Made by a program: the position numbers and the translations under genes. The notes beneath the pieces are model-generated. The model was not told the origin of the DNA, did no database searches, and saw only the letters and a list, made by a program, of their open reading frames with translations. Shown piece after piece: positions 38,958 to 48,962 of a stretch of 64,000 nt of DNA (the first letter of the stretch is position 1; each line of letters opens with the position of its first letter). Source of the stretch: Caulobacter sp. UNC279MFTsu5.1 (GTDB taxonomy: Bacteria > Pseudomonadota > Alphaproteobacteria > Caulobacterales > Caulobacteraceae). Where the stretch lies: assembly GCF_900114015.1 (NCBI RefSeq), contig NZ_FORN01000006.1:1-64000 (forward strand), in the 5' to 3' direction.

Positions 38958-41417
38958 TCAGAAGTCGTAGGAGAACTTGGCGTAGTAGTAACCGCCATTG
39001 AGGCCATAGGGCGAGAAGCTGGGATAGATGTCCTGCGCGCCGTTGCCGTTGTCGGCGGCATCCTTGATCTGGGCGGCGCTCTTCTTCTCCGGCTGTTTGT
39101 CGAACAGGTTGTTGGCCCCGACCGAGACCTTGAACTGCTCCATCACCCGCCAGTCGATCTCGAGGTCGGTGATGAAGGCCGGCTTGATCTTCTCCAACCA
39201 GTAGGTGCCGCCGTCGTAGGTGGTGTAGCTGGACGACTTTCCGTACAGCGTCTCGTGCAGGTTGACCGTCACCGGACCGAGACTGTAGAGCGCGCCGGCC
39301 GAGACCTTGTACCGCGGCGCGGCGGTTTCCAGGTCGGAGATGGCGGACTTGTCGTACAGCGAGGCGCCGGACAGTTGGGCCGGCGCGGCGGCGATCTTGG
39401 TGACCTCCGTCTTGCCGTAGTTGGCCGCCAGGCTCCAGTCGACCCGGCCCAGGTCGCCGAAGCTGCTCGCATAGTTGATGACCGCTTCGGCCCCGCGGGT
39501 GCGGGTGTCCAGGCCGTTGGTGAAGATGTTGATGCCGATGTCGGTGGCGTCGTCGGAGATCGAGTTGCCGTTGGCGGCGATCGCCGCGGCCACCGCCGGG
39601 TAGTTCACCGCGCCGCCGGCCCCGTACAGCGAGCCGCTGCCGGCGATGCGGTCTTTGATCTTGATCTGGTAGACGTCGAAGGTCGCCGACAGCCCCCCGC
39701 CCGGGTGGGCCACGAAGCCGACGCTGTAGTTGGTCGATTTTTCAGGCTTCAGGCCGTTGACGCCCACCAGCTTGGCGCCGGCCGAGTTGGGCGCCAGTTG
39801 CACGAAGGCCGAGGTCGGCCCGACATTGGTGGCCGAATAGTATTCTTCAGCCAGGGTCGGCGCGCGGAAGCCGGTGCTGGCCGTGCCGCGCAGGGCGAAG
39901 GCCGGCGAGAAGTCGTAGCGGCCGGTCAGCTTGCCGACCGTGGTGTCGCCAAAGTCGCTGAAGTGTTCGTAGCGGACGGCGGCGTCCAGTTGCAGGGCCT
40001 CCACCGGCTTGACCGCTAGGTCGAGATAGGCCGCGACGTTGTCCCGCTCGTGCTTGCCGGCGTCGGTCAACGAGAAGCCCGGATAGGACTGCGAGCCGCC
40101 GTTGTAGCGCGAGGCGTATTCGCCGGCCTTGATCTTGTAGGTCTCGTGACGCTGCTCGGCGCCGAAGGCGACGGTCAACGGTCCGGCTAGGCCGACGTCG
40201 AAGGGACGGCTGACGTCCAGGGTGGTGCTCCACTGGGTGGCGAGGAAGGCGCCGGCGTGGAAGGCCGACTGGGTCGAGCCATGGCCGGGAACCGTCGACG
40301 GGGCGAGATAGAGATCCTTGTTGACCGAGTTGGTGACGTTGATCGCGTCGAAGTCCCGGCCGTAGGTCGAGCTCAGGTCCCAGTCCCAGCCGCCGAACAC
40401 CGTGCCCTTAACCCCGCCGGTGACGGCGTAGTCCTCTTCCTTGATGGTCTCCATCGGGTTGAAGCCCAGCGGATAGAGCTGCGGCAGGCGGGTGGGCGTG
40501 CGGAAGTTCTCGTAGGCGCCGGCGTATTTGTGGCCGTAGGTGCCGAACGAATAGAGCTCCAGGTCGCCGATCTCCACGCCGCCGTTGTAGGCCACGGTGG
40601 TCAGCTGATAGCGGGCGTCGCCCGAGATCTTGTTGGTGTGCGGATAGCCCGCCAGGCTGGTGGCCCAGTCGGCGCCCGCCGCCACGGCCCGCACGACCCG
40701 CTGGTCGGCGCCGCCCCAGTCGCTGAAGTCGTGGTAGCGGGTCTCGGCGGTGAGGTTCAGGTAGGAGTTGGCGAACGGCGACAGGCCGATATTGCCTGAC
40801 ACGTTGCCGGTCTTGCCGTCGCCGGCGTAATAGCGGCCGGCCGTGACGTCCAGCGAGCCGCCCGAGGTGTTCTTCTTCAGGATGATGTTGACCACGCCGG
40901 CGATGGCGTCGGTGCCGTACTGGGCCGCGGCGCCGTCGGTCAGCACTTCGATGTGGTCGATGGCCGACAGCGGGATGAAGTTCAGGTCGGCCGCCGCGCC
41001 GCCCTGGTAGGGTCCGCCCAGGACCGCCAGGTTGGCGGTGCCATGTCGCCGCTTGCCGTTGATCAGCACCAGGGTGTGGTTGGCGCTCAGGCCGCGAAGC
41101 CGGGCCGACAGGGTCAGGGCCGCGGTGTCGCCGCCGAAGGATTGCGCGTTGAACGAGGGGATCGCCTGGGCCAGGGCCGCGATCAGGTCCGGCTTGCCGG
41201 CCCGCTTCAACGACGTGGAATCGACGACCTGGATCGGCGCGGCGCTGTCGACGGCCTTCATGCCGGTGGTGCGGGTGCCGGTGACGATGACCGTCTCGAC
41301 CTCGGTGGCGGGCGTCTCGGCCGGCGCGTCAGCGGCGTAGGCCAGGCCGGCGCTCGCCATGCTGAGCGAAAGAATTGAGATCCCGGCTAGCAGGATATTC
41401 CTCGAACACTTATTCAT
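38958..41417 (-). CDS. TonB-dependent outer-membrane receptor (copy 1)
   Basis: An 819-residue receptor. The signal peptide ends near AYAAD (29). A TonB-box-like ETVIVTGTR lies near 41-49, then the plug domain (about 55-165) with LRGLSANHTLVLINGKRRHG, IDHIEVLTDGAAAQYGTDAIAGVVNIILKK, and a 22-strand barrel ending in the C-terminal aromatic YYYAKFSYDF. It is closely similar throughout to the receptor encoded just upstream (41841-44348), so the two arose by tandem duplication. Start ATG. An inverted repeat at 41548-41574 lies in its promoter region. Ligand unknown: no SusD-like or siderophore genes are adjacent, but hexosaminidase and phosphatase genes lie two genes upstream. Confidence 0.93.
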   Translation of the reverse strand: MNKCSRNILLAGISILSLSMASAGLAYAADAPAETPATEVETVIVTGTRTTGMKAVDSAAPIQVVDSTSLKRAGKPDLIAALAQAIPSFNAQSFGGDTAALTLSARLRGLSANHTLVLINGKRRHGTANLAVLGGPYQGGAAADLNFIPLSAIDHIEVLTDGAAAQYGTDAIAGVVNIILKKNTSGGSLDVTAGRYYAGDGKTGNVSGNIGLSPFANSYLNLTAETRYHDFSDWGGADQRVVRAVAAGADWATSLAGYPHTNKISGDARYQLTTVAYNGGVEIGDLELYSFGTYGHKYAGAYENFRTPTRLPQLYPLGFNPMETIKEEDYAVTGGVKGTVFGGWDWDLSSTYGRDFDAINVTNSVNKDLYLAPSTVPGHGSTQSAFHAGAFLATQWSTTLDVSRPFDVGLAGPLTVAFGAEQRHETYKIKAGEYASRYNGGSQSYPGFSLTDAGKHERDNVAAYLDLAVKPVEALQLDAAVRYEHFSDFGDTTVGKLTGRYDFSPAFALRGTASTGFRAPTLAEEYYSATNVGPTSAFVQLAPNSAGAKLVGVNGLKPEKSTNYSVGFVAHPGGGLSATFDVYQIKIKDRIAGSGSLYGAGGAVNYPAVAAAIAANGNSISDDATDIGINIFTNGLDTRTRGAEAVINYASSFGDLGRVDWSLAANYGKTEVTKIAAAPAQLSGASLYDKSAISDLETAAPRYKVSAGALYSLGPVTVNLHETLYGKSSSYTTYDGGTYWLEKIKPAFITDLEIDWRVMEQFKVSVGANNLFDKQPEKKSAAQIKDAADNGNGAQDIYPSFSPYGLNGGYYYAKFSYDF

Positions 41418-41840
41418 TAAGATCCCCTGGGTGGCGTTATGAACGCGTTGTGGTTTCGCCGCCTGCGGAATCCCCCGATAGATTTCTTTTTTTTGATCTG
41501 AATGCTGTCAACCGTAGGAATAATATTTCAAACGCTGGTCACATATACGATCAGCAGCTGACCACCGCTGATCGAAGACTTCCTCACAGGGTAAAGTTCG
41601 GCAATAGTCGCACCCCTTAATGGACGCCGGCGTAACACCAGACCGACCCTGGCGCCCCTTTGCGCGGCGCCCACGGCGCCCTTTGGCCGTCTTCTGATCA
41701 TCGGCTTGGCGTCCAGGCCCGCAAAGAAGCCCCTCGCCCCCCCTGAAACAGGACGAGCCGGACGCGAACATCCGGCTCGAGGACCTGGCCCGATCGCGGC
41801 CCCGACATCCGAACCGTGGACGCCGGGACCGCTCTGGACC
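41418..41840. promoter_or_regulatory. Intergenic region between the tandem receptors
   Basis: This 423-base gap is AT-richer in its left half. It contains the inverted repeat CGATCAGC (41548-41555) / GCTGATCG (41567-41574), a 22-bp element at 41651-41672 shared with the gap upstream of receptor 2, and a 9-bp hairpin (41754-41762 with 41771-41779) that probably terminates receptor 2. No gene is supported. Confidence 0.6.
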
Positions 41841-44348
41841 TTAGAAGCTGTAGGTGATCTTCCCGTAATAGTAGCCGCCGTTGATGCCGAACGGCGAGAA
41901 GCTGGGGAACTTGGTGACGTAGCCGTTGCTGTTGGCGCGGAAATAGTCGTCCTTCAGGCCGCCGTTCACCCGGTCGGGGTACTTGTTGAGCAGGTTGTTG
42001 GCCCCGATGCTGAGCTTGACCGAGTCGAGGGCCTGGTAGCTGACGTCGAGGTCGACCAGCACCGCCGCCTTGATCTCGGTCTTGTAGTAGGTCGCGCCGG
42101 TGCGGCTGGCCCACTGCGAGGCCGGTCCGTAGAGCGACTCCTTCAGGTTCACGGTCCACTTGTCCTTGGACCACAGCTCGCCGAACACGACACGGTACTT
42201 CGGCGCGGTGTCCTCCAGGTTGGAGATCGCGGTCTTGTCGAACAGCGACACTCCCGGCGCCAGCTGCGAAGGCGGCGGCGCGATCCGAGTGACCTCGGTC
42301 TTGGTGTAGTTGGCGGTCAGCGACCAGTCCACGCGGCCCCAATCGTCGAAGTCGCTGCTGTAGGTGGCCACGAAGTCGGCCCCCTTGGTGCGGGTGTCCA
42401 GGCCGTTGGTGAAGATGTTGATGCCGGTCTGGGTGACGGTGGAGTCCAGCACGTTGCCGTTGGCGATGATCGCCGCCAGCACCGCCGGCGAGTTGATCGC
42501 GCCGCCCGAGCCGAACAGCGAGCCGGAGCCGACGATGCGATCCTTGATCTTGATCTCGTAGAGGTCGAGCGTCATCGTCAGTTTCGGAACCAGGTGGGTC
42601 ACGAAGCCCACGCTGTAGTTATCGGACTTTTCCGGCTTCAGGCCGTTGACGCCCACCAGCTTGGCGGCCGCCGAGTTGGGCGGAAGCTGCACGAAGGCCG
42701 AGGTCGGCGACACGTTGGTGGCCGAGTAGAACTCCTCGGCCAGGGTCGGGGCTCGGAAGCCCGTGCTGGCCGTGGCCCGCACGGCGAAGGCCGGCGAGAA
42801 GTCGTAGCGGCCGGTCAGCTTGGCGACCGTGGTGTCGCCGAAATCGCTGAACTTCTCGTAGCGGACCGCGGCGTCCAGTTGCAGGGCCTCGATCGGCTTG
42901 ACGGCCAGATCGGCATAAACGGCCTTGTTGTCGCGATCGTGCTTGCCCGCGTCGGTCAGCGAGAAGCCCGGATAGGACTGCGAGCCTTCCTTGTAGCGCG
43001 AACCCTCGTCGCCGGCCTTGATCTCGTAGGTTTCCTTCCGGTACTCGGCGCCGGCCGCGAAGGTCAGCGGCCCGGCCAGGCCCACGTCGAAGTCGTGGGT
43101 CACGTCCAGGGTCGTCGTCCATTGCGAGCCGATGAAGTCGCCCGCATGGAAGTTGCTGGGCGAGAAGCCCTTGGTCGTCGCGGTCGAGCTGTCGATGTAT
43201 AGCGAGCGGTTCAGGGAGTTGAGGACGTTGACCGATTCGTCGTCCTTGCCGTAGGTCGTGCTCAGGTCGAAGTTCCAGCCCGCCAGCACGCCGCTGGCGC
43301 CGCCGGTGACGGCGTAGTCGTGCTCGGTGATCGACTCCTTGGGGCTGAAGCCCAGCGGACGGGCTCGCGTGCCGTCCTTGCCGACCACCAGGCTGGGCAC
43401 CCGGTAGTTTTCATAGGCCTGGCTCTTCTTGTAGCCGTAGGTGCCGAAGCTGTAGAGCTCGATGTCGGGCGTCACCTCGTAGCCGAAGTTGTAGGCCAGG
43501 GTGCTCAGGCGGTACTGCGCGTCGCCGGCGATCCGGTTCATGTACGGATAGTCGCTGGCGTTGACGATCTCCGGATAGTTCGAAAGCCTGGAGCTCGAGG
43601 TGGTGTTGTAGGGGGTGTTCAGGGTGCGCGGGTCGGAATCCCCGCGGAAGCTGAACCCGTGATATTTCGTCTCGCCAGTGATGTTCAGGTACGACTTGTC
43701 GTTGGGGGCGAAGCCGACATTGGCGGTGAAGTCGCCGGTGTCGCCGCCGCCGTCGAAATACTTGCCGCCCGACAGGACGACCTCGCCGCCGGTGGTCGAC
43801 TTCTTCTGGATGATGTTGATGACGCCGGCGATGGCGTCGGTGCCGTACTGGGCGGCGGCGCCTTCCAGCAGCACTTCGACGTGGTCGACCGAGGCCAGGG
43901 GGATGAAGTTCAGGTCGGCCGAGGCGCCGCCCTGGAACGGTCCGCCCAGGACCGCCAGGTTCGCCGTGCCGTGACGACGCTTGCCGTTGACCAGCACCAG
44001 GGCGTGGTTGGGGCTCAGGCCGCGCAGCTTGGCCGACAGGGTCAGGTTGGCGGTGTCTCCGCCGAAGGCCTGGGCGTTGAACGACGGGACGTTCTGGGCC
44101 AGCGCCTGGATCATGTCCGGCTGGCCGGTCTTCTTGAGGACGTCGTTGCCCAGCACGGTGATCGGCGCAGGGCTGTCGACGGCCTTCATGCCGGACGTGC
44201 GCGTCCCGGTGACGATGACGGCTTCGAGTTCGGCCACGTCCGGCGAAGGCTCGGGCGCAGCGGCTGCATAAGCATTGACACCAAAAGCAAGACCGATGCC
44301 GACAGTCGAAACACCCGACAATAGGATATTTCGCGTACGATTATTCAT
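41841..44348 (-). CDS. TonB-dependent outer-membrane receptor (copy 2)
   Basis: An 835-residue receptor with signal peptide (1-29, NAYAAAA), TonB-box-like EAVIVTGTR near 43-51, plug domain with LRGLSPNHALVLVNGKRRHG and VDHVEVLLEGAAAQYGTDAIAGVINII, and a beta barrel ending NGGYYYGKITYSF. It aligns with the adjacent copy 1 over its full length, with the highest identity in the plug and in stretches such as DFSPAFA-RATASTGFRAPTL. Copy 2 is 16 residues longer. Divergence in extracellular loops (for example around residues 215-330) suggests different ligand preference. Start ATG; upstream gap 44349-44608 carries the shared 22-bp element at 44546-44567. Confidence 0.93.
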   Translation of the reverse strand: MNNRTRNILLSGVSTVGIGLAFGVNAYAAAAPEPSPDVAELEAVIVTGTRTSGMKAVDSPAPITVLGNDVLKKTGQPDMIQALAQNVPSFNAQAFGGDTANLTLSAKLRGLSPNHALVLVNGKRRHGTANLAVLGGPFQGGASADLNFIPLASVDHVEVLLEGAAAQYGTDAIAGVINIIQKKSTTGGEVVLSGGKYFDGGGDTGDFTANVGFAPNDKSYLNITGETKYHGFSFRGDSDPRTLNTPYNTTSSSRLSNYPEIVNASDYPYMNRIAGDAQYRLSTLAYNFGYEVTPDIELYSFGTYGYKKSQAYENYRVPSLVVGKDGTRARPLGFSPKESITEHDYAVTGGASGVLAGWNFDLSTTYGKDDESVNVLNSLNRSLYIDSSTATTKGFSPSNFHAGDFIGSQWTTTLDVTHDFDVGLAGPLTFAAGAEYRKETYEIKAGDEGSRYKEGSQSYPGFSLTDAGKHDRDNKAVYADLAVKPIEALQLDAAVRYEKFSDFGDTTVAKLTGRYDFSPAFAVRATASTGFRAPTLAEEFYSATNVSPTSAFVQLPPNSAAAKLVGVNGLKPEKSDNYSVGFVTHLVPKLTMTLDLYEIKIKDRIVGSGSLFGSGGAINSPAVLAAIIANGNVLDSTVTQTGINIFTNGLDTRTKGADFVATYSSDFDDWGRVDWSLTANYTKTEVTRIAPPPSQLAPGVSLFDKTAISNLEDTAPKYRVVFGELWSKDKWTVNLKESLYGPASQWASRTGATYYKTEIKAAVLVDLDVSYQALDSVKLSIGANNLLNKYPDRVNGGLKDDYFRANSNGYVTKFPSFSPFGINGGYYYGKITYSF

Positions 44349-44545
44349 GATACCCCCTCGTGCGCTATCTAAGCGCGATTGTTTTTCTCCTCTAAGGCGT
44401 TTCCCGGTAAGCGTGTTCTTGTTGTTATACGCGAATACAGACGTAACTCACGGCCACGGCCGCGATGGAAACAGTTCGTCGAACCTGAAATTTCCGCAAG
44501 CGCCGCGACCGTTGCAGGATCGTAACGGGCGTTGCGAAGGGCTCC

Positions 44546-44567
44546 GGCGCCCCTTTGGGCGGCGCCC
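44546..44567. repeat. 22-bp GC element shared by both receptor upstream regions
   Basis: The sequence beginning GGCGCCCCTTTGGGCGGCGC matches 41651-41672 at 21 of 22 positions. Each copy lies 200-255 bases before a receptor start and just after the previous gene's stop, and can fold as a GGCGCC/GGCGCC hairpin, so it may be a terminator, a leader structure, or a relic of the duplication. Confidence 0.6.
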
Positions 44568-44608
44568 GCCATGATTTTTGTGCAATGCGCTGATGAGGTT
44601 TGCGGCGC

Positions 44609-47173
44609 CTAGGGGATAAAAACCGTCCGCCCCGCCCGCTTTCCGTCGGCCGAGCGGGCCCTCGCCTCGACCTTGCCGGCGACCGGCGCGTCCGGCGCAT
44701 AGGGCCGCCAGGCGCCGCCGTCGACCCGGTATTCGATCGGCAGGCCGGGGAATTCGACATTGGCCCGCAGCCGGCCGTTCTCGACCACCGCCCCGACCGT
44801 CGGGATGCGATAGGCTGCGCCCGCCGCGTCCAGCCGCGCCAATTCGCGCCCGCCCAGCAGGTTGGCGAAGGCCGCCCAGTCGGCGTCGCGCCGGGCGCGC
44901 ATCTCGGCCGTGAAAGCGCCGGTCGTGGGGTCGTAGGCCTTGCCCGGCGTGTAGGGCGTCTCCCAGCTGGCGCCGTGCCAGGCCCGCTCGGCCAGGGCCA
45001 GCATCCGCGGATACAGCATGTAGTCGACCTGGGCGTCCGAGCGGATCGTCTCGCTCCACAGCTGGCCCTGCAGGCCGCCGAAGCGCACGCCGGGCTGCAG
45101 CGGATGCTCGTCCTTGGAGGCCTGGGGCTTGCCGTGCAGGTCGGTCCACAGCTCGGCGTGGGCCGGCAGGTTCTCGGGCATGAAGTCGAACACCTTGCGG
45201 GTGTCGGTGGCCCGCGAGGGCCAGTCGTAGCCGCGCTCCTTGGGATCGGCGGCCTGGGGGCTGTCGAAATACAGGACCTCGGGCGTGGAGATCACCACCT
45301 CCCAGCCCTGGTTGGCTTGGAGGTGGGCGCTGGCGGGGCCTTCGCCGGCCAGGGCGCCCCAATTGTTGGAGTGGACCTTGGCCGGCATGCGGTCAGCCTG
45401 GGCGTGGCCCATGCCGTCGCTCCAGCCGCCCACGACCACGCCCCGCGCCGCCAGCAAGGCCGAGACCTTCTCGATGAAGTGGCCGCCAAGGTCCGCGGGC
45501 TTGACCCCGGTCCGGGCCTCATAAGCCGCGCAGGCCGGCGAGGCGCTCCAGGCGCCGGGGGTCTCGTCGGCGCCGATGTGGTAGCGGGTCAGCGGCTGGC
45601 CGGCGGCGGCGTGCAGGGCGACCATCTCGTCGACCACCTTGCCGAGGAAGGCGTAGGCGCTGTCCAGGCACACATTGATGGTGTTGTCGTTGTAGTGCTG
45701 GATGCTGCTGTAGACCGACCTGTTCTCGGCCTCGCTCAGCAGGTAGCGGCCCGCCTCGGCCTCCGGCGCCCCCTCGGCGCGCAGGCGGGCGGCTCTCGCC
45801 TCCATGGCCTTGATCGCCGCCCGCGAATGGCCCGGCATGTCGAACGACGGGATCACCTGGATGTGGCGCGCCTGGGCCGCGCGGACGATCTCGACATAGT
45901 CGGCGCGGGAATAGAAGCCGTTGACCGGCGTCGACGGATCCGGCCCGGAGCCCAGCTGCGGCAACAAGCAGGTCCGCTCGGCCAGGTCGTGGCAGCGGCG
46001 CGAGCCGATCGCGGTCAGCTCCGGCAGGCCGGCGATCTCGACCCGCCAGCCCTCGTCGTCGGCCAAGTGCAGGTGCAGGCGGTTCAGCTTGTAGGCCGCC
46101 ATCTGGTCGAGGATGGCCAGGATCTCGGCCTTGGAATGGAAGTTGCGGGCCACGTCGATGTGCAGACCGCGGAAATCGAAGCGCGGGGCGTCGTCGATGG
46201 CCAGCAGCGGGACCGTGCGACGGGCGTCGATCAGCTGGGCCAGCGACGCCAGGCCGTTGGCCGCGCCTTCGGGGTCCGAGGCGACGATCTCGATCCCGCC
46301 CGCCCTGATCGCCAGATGATAGCCGCCGAGAGCCAGCTTCTCGGCGGGCGCCAGCCGGATCCGCAGCGGGACGCCGCCGTCGGCTTCGCCCGCCCCCGCC
46401 CGGGCCAGATGCGCCAGGCCGGCGGCCAGGGCCGCGCGCGGCGCGCCAGCGATCGAGATCTTCACGCCGCGCGACAGGTCCAGGTCCCCGCCGCTCGGGT
46501 CCAGCCGGGTCCGCAAGGGCGTGGGCAGGACGGCGCCGCGCGGGATCGCTTGGACACTCGCCCCGGCGGCGGCGTTGACGGCGAAGACCCGCGGCGCGGT
46601 GGCCCAGACCGTCGTGTCAGCCGCCGAGCCGCCGGCCAGCCGGGCCTCGTCGGTGAACGGCGCGACGAACGGAAGGCTTTCCAGTCCGGTCTCTGGATCG
46701 ACCGTCGGCCGGGTGCTGGCGATGGTCCGCGCCGCGAGGCCCTCGGCCGCGACGTAGTAGTTGGGCATCGGATAGAGCTCGGACAGCTGGTGGCCTTCCA
46801 GCTTCAGGGGGATGCGGATCGGTCGTCCCGGCGCGAACCCGGCGAAGGCCGTGGTCGGTGCCAGGCGGTAGAGGTCGCCGTTGATGGACGTCAGGGCGAA
46901 GTCGTCGCTGCCGGCCCGCAGGATCGGGGTGACGCTGCTGAAATACAGCGCCCAGCCGGCGGCCGGGGCCTGCGGCGCGGCCAGGGTCAGTTCGGCCAGG
47001 TGGCACGACGGGGCAGGCGCGCAGACGGCGGGGCCGGGACGATTGTCCAACACCCGGTAGCGGACGTCCAGCACGGCGGCGAAACGATCGAGCTGGGCCT
47101 GGCTCGGCTGGGCGTGGGCGGCGGCGGCCGTTAGCAGGGTCGAGGCGGCGAGCGCGATCAGGCGTCGTGGCAT
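44609..47173 (-). CDS. GH20 beta-N-acetylhexosaminidase (chitobiase type)
   Basis: An 854-residue exported enzyme with a signal peptide ending near AHAQ (22). A chitobiase N-terminal carbohydrate-binding domain covers about 30-175, a GH20b domain about 190-330, and the catalytic TIM barrel about 335-775. The catalytic pair is Asp536-Glu537 in HIGADETPGAW; other GH20 landmarks are FDFRGLHIDVARNFHSKAEI, NRLHLHLADDEGWRVEI, IPSFDMPGHSRAAIKAM and ALAERAWHGASWE. A C-terminal domain covers 790-854. It removes terminal GlcNAc/GalNAc from chito-oligosaccharides or glycoconjugates, probably in the periplasm or outer membrane. Position directly upstream of two TonB receptors on the same strand hints at uptake of the products, which is inference. 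Confidence 0.93.
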   Translation of the reverse strand: MPRRLIALAASTLLTAAAAHAQPSQAQLDRFAAVLDVRYRVLDNRPGPAVCAPAPSCHLAELTLAAPQAPAAGWALYFSSVTPILRAGSDDFALTSINGDLYRLAPTTAFAGFAPGRPIRIPLKLEGHQLSELYPMPNYYVAAEGLAARTIASTRPTVDPETGLESLPFVAPFTDEARLAGGSAADTTVWATAPRVFAVNAAAGASVQAIPRGAVLPTPLRTRLDPSGGDLDLSRGVKISIAGAPRAALAAGLAHLARAGAGEADGGVPLRIRLAPAEKLALGGYHLAIRAGGIEIVASDPEGAANGLASLAQLIDARRTVPLLAIDDAPRFDFRGLHIDVARNFHSKAEILAILDQMAAYKLNRLHLHLADDEGWRVEIAGLPELTAIGSRRCHDLAERTCLLPQLGSGPDPSTPVNGFYSRADYVEIVRAAQARHIQVIPSFDMPGHSRAAIKAMEARAARLRAEGAPEAEAGRYLLSEAENRSVYSSIQHYNDNTINVCLDSAYAFLGKVVDEMVALHAAAGQPLTRYHIGADETPGAWSASPACAAYEARTGVKPADLGGHFIEKVSALLAARGVVVGGWSDGMGHAQADRMPAKVHSNNWGALAGEGPASAHLQANQGWEVVISTPEVLYFDSPQAADPKERGYDWPSRATDTRKVFDFMPENLPAHAELWTDLHGKPQASKDEHPLQPGVRFGGLQGQLWSETIRSDAQVDYMLYPRMLALAERAWHGASWETPYTPGKAYDPTTGAFTAEMRARRDADWAAFANLLGGRELARLDAAGAAYRIPTVGAVVENGRLRANVEFPGLPIEYRVDGGAWRPYAPDAPVAGKVEARARSADGKRAGRTVFIP

Positions 47174-47223
47174 GGAGCCTCCCGGATTGGCCAGGCCCTA
47201 ACCCTCTCCTGCGGGAGAGGGGT

Positions 47224-48897
47224 TTAGCAAGCCGGCCCCGCCCCCAACGGCAGGCAGCGGCCGTCGATGTCGGCCGGGACCGGCACGCCGGTGACCGCGG
47301 CGATCGTCGGGGCGATGTCGACCGTCTCGACCGGCAGCACGCGTTCGCGGGCCGGACCGCCCTTCCACCAGAACAGGATCGGCACCCGGCGGTCGTAGTT
47401 CCACGGGCTGCCGTGGCTGGCCACATAGGTGGCGCCGGCCGAGGCCGGGGTCAGGTAGGGCTGGAAAGCCACCAGGATGTCGCCGACCCGGCCGGGATAG
47501 GCGCTGCGGCGCATGCGCTCGGCGACGCTGACCTCGTCCGGCGGCGCGCCCTTCGGCGGCGGGGCCGTGGTGACCAGGGTGTTGGCGTCGTAGGCGGCGA
47601 ACACCTCGGGGCGCTTGGCCAGCACGGCCAGGGCCGCGGCGACGACCCGAGCGTGGTCGCCGGCGGTCGGCGTCTTGCCGTCGGCCCCGACCACGTACAG
47701 CGACTCGATGCCGCCGGCCTGGACCAGCGGGTCGTAGGCCAGCTGCAGTTGCTGGCGAAGGGCGGCGTTGAGATCCTTCAGCCATTGGACCGGCGGCACG
47801 CGACCGGCGTCGTAGCCCTGCTGAGCCAGGCGCTCGGGGAAATCGGAACCGCCGTGGTCGGCGGCCAGCACGACCAGCACCTGGCCCTTGACCTTGTCCA
47901 GGCTGTCGAGGAACACGCCCAGCCGGTCGTCCAGCCGCATCAGGTGGTCGCACATCTCCGGCCCCTTGGTCCCGAAGCGGTGGCCGATGAAGTCAGTGGC
48001 CGACAGGCTGATCGTCAGGACGTCGGTCGCCTCGCCGTCGCCCAGCTTGAACTGGTCGCGCAGCATCTGCGCCGCGTCGAGGGTCACGCGGTCGGTATAG
48101 GGGCTGACCGACAGGTCGTCGGTGGCCGCCGCGGCGTCCTTCGGCGCCGGGCGAGGCAGGGCCGCCCGCCAGGCCCGGCCGCCGGTGACATAGTCGCCCT
48201 CCAGCGCCGCGCAGCGCTTGTCGGCGTAGGTCCAGGTGAACGGCGTCTTCTTCTGGTCGGCGACCAGCTTGGCGTTGAACGCCGCCACCGGCGCCAGCCG
48301 GGCCTTGGCGTCCTGGCCGGGCTCGACCCAGGTGGTCATGCCGAAGCGCGTCTCCAGCCAGAACACGCCGTCGGCCTGGTGGCCGGCCATGTTGATCGCG
48401 CCGCGGTCCTTGCCCGACACCGCATAGACCCGGTTCTTGGGCGACACCGCCTTCAGCCAGTCGCCATAGGTGGTGGCCATCAGCAGCTTTGGACTGACCA
48501 GCCGGCCGCCGCCCGACGGGTCGTTGGCCAGGGTCACCGACGGGTCGGCCAGGCAATAGGTCTTCTGGCCGGTCGCCAGGTCGTAAAAGTCGTTGGCGAC
48601 GATGCCGGTCTTGTTCGGGGACTTGCCGGTCAGCAGGGTGGAGTGGCCGGGGCAGGTCTCGGTCATGCCGTGCGACTGGTAGCCGCTGGGATAGACCGTC
48701 CCCTGCCGCGCCAGCCGGCCCAGGCCGCCGTGGAAGTCGGCGCGGTATTGCTCGAACAGATTGGCGCCGAACTGGTCGATCGAGATCACCACCACCAGCC
48801 TGGGCCTGGGCGTCTCGACGGGCGCGGCGAGGGTCGGCGTGGCGAGGACGGCGGCGGTCAGGGTCGCGGCGGCGACGGTTTTGGGCAGGCTGAGCAT
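47224..48897 (-). CDS. PafA-like alkaline phosphatase (type I phosphodiesterase superfamily)
   Basis: A 557-residue exported hydrolase with a signal peptide ending near TLAAP (25). The metal site begins with VVVISIDQFGANL (Asp41) and the probable nucleophile is Thr81 in TETCPGHSTLLTG, the arrangement seen in PafA and Sphingomonas alkaline phosphatases. Later metal ligands are in LAADHGGSDFPERL and ATYVASHGSPW. LSLSATDFIGHRFG is also diagnostic. The ATG at 48897 gives a proper signal peptide; the open frame extends much further upstream across the VOC gene but is a shadow there. It lies between GH20 and VOC genes on the same strand. Releases phosphate from organic esters. Confidence 0.92.
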   Translation of the reverse strand: MLSLPKTVAAATLTAAVLATPTLAAPVETPRPRLVVVISIDQFGANLFEQYRADFHGGLGRLARQGTVYPSGYQSHGMTETCPGHSTLLTGKSPNKTGIVANDFYDLATGQKTYCLADPSVTLANDPSGGGRLVSPKLLMATTYGDWLKAVSPKNRVYAVSGKDRGAINMAGHQADGVFWLETRFGMTTWVEPGQDAKARLAPVAAFNAKLVADQKKTPFTWTYADKRCAALEGDYVTGGRAWRAALPRPAPKDAAAATDDLSVSPYTDRVTLDAAQMLRDQFKLGDGEATDVLTISLSATDFIGHRFGTKGPEMCDHLMRLDDRLGVFLDSLDKVKGQVLVVLAADHGGSDFPERLAQQGYDAGRVPPVQWLKDLNAALRQQLQLAYDPLVQAGGIESLYVVGADGKTPTAGDHARVVAAALAVLAKRPEVFAAYDANTLVTTAPPPKGAPPDEVSVAERMRRSAYPGRVGDILVAFQPYLTPASAGATYVASHGSPWNYDRRVPILFWWKGGPARERVLPVETVDIAPTIAAVTGVPVPADIDGRCLPLGAGPAC

Positions 48898-48962
48898 GCT
48901 CGCCACCAAGCATTGTCGCAAAACCGTCGCAAGCCGGAAGTGAGCCGAACCCGGCGTTTGAC

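Noticed and set aside
44600..47134. An 844-codon plus-strand frame opposite the GH20 gene
   Set aside because: Composition dominated by Gly, Arg, Val and Ala with no motif; the opposite strand encodes a complete hexosaminidase.
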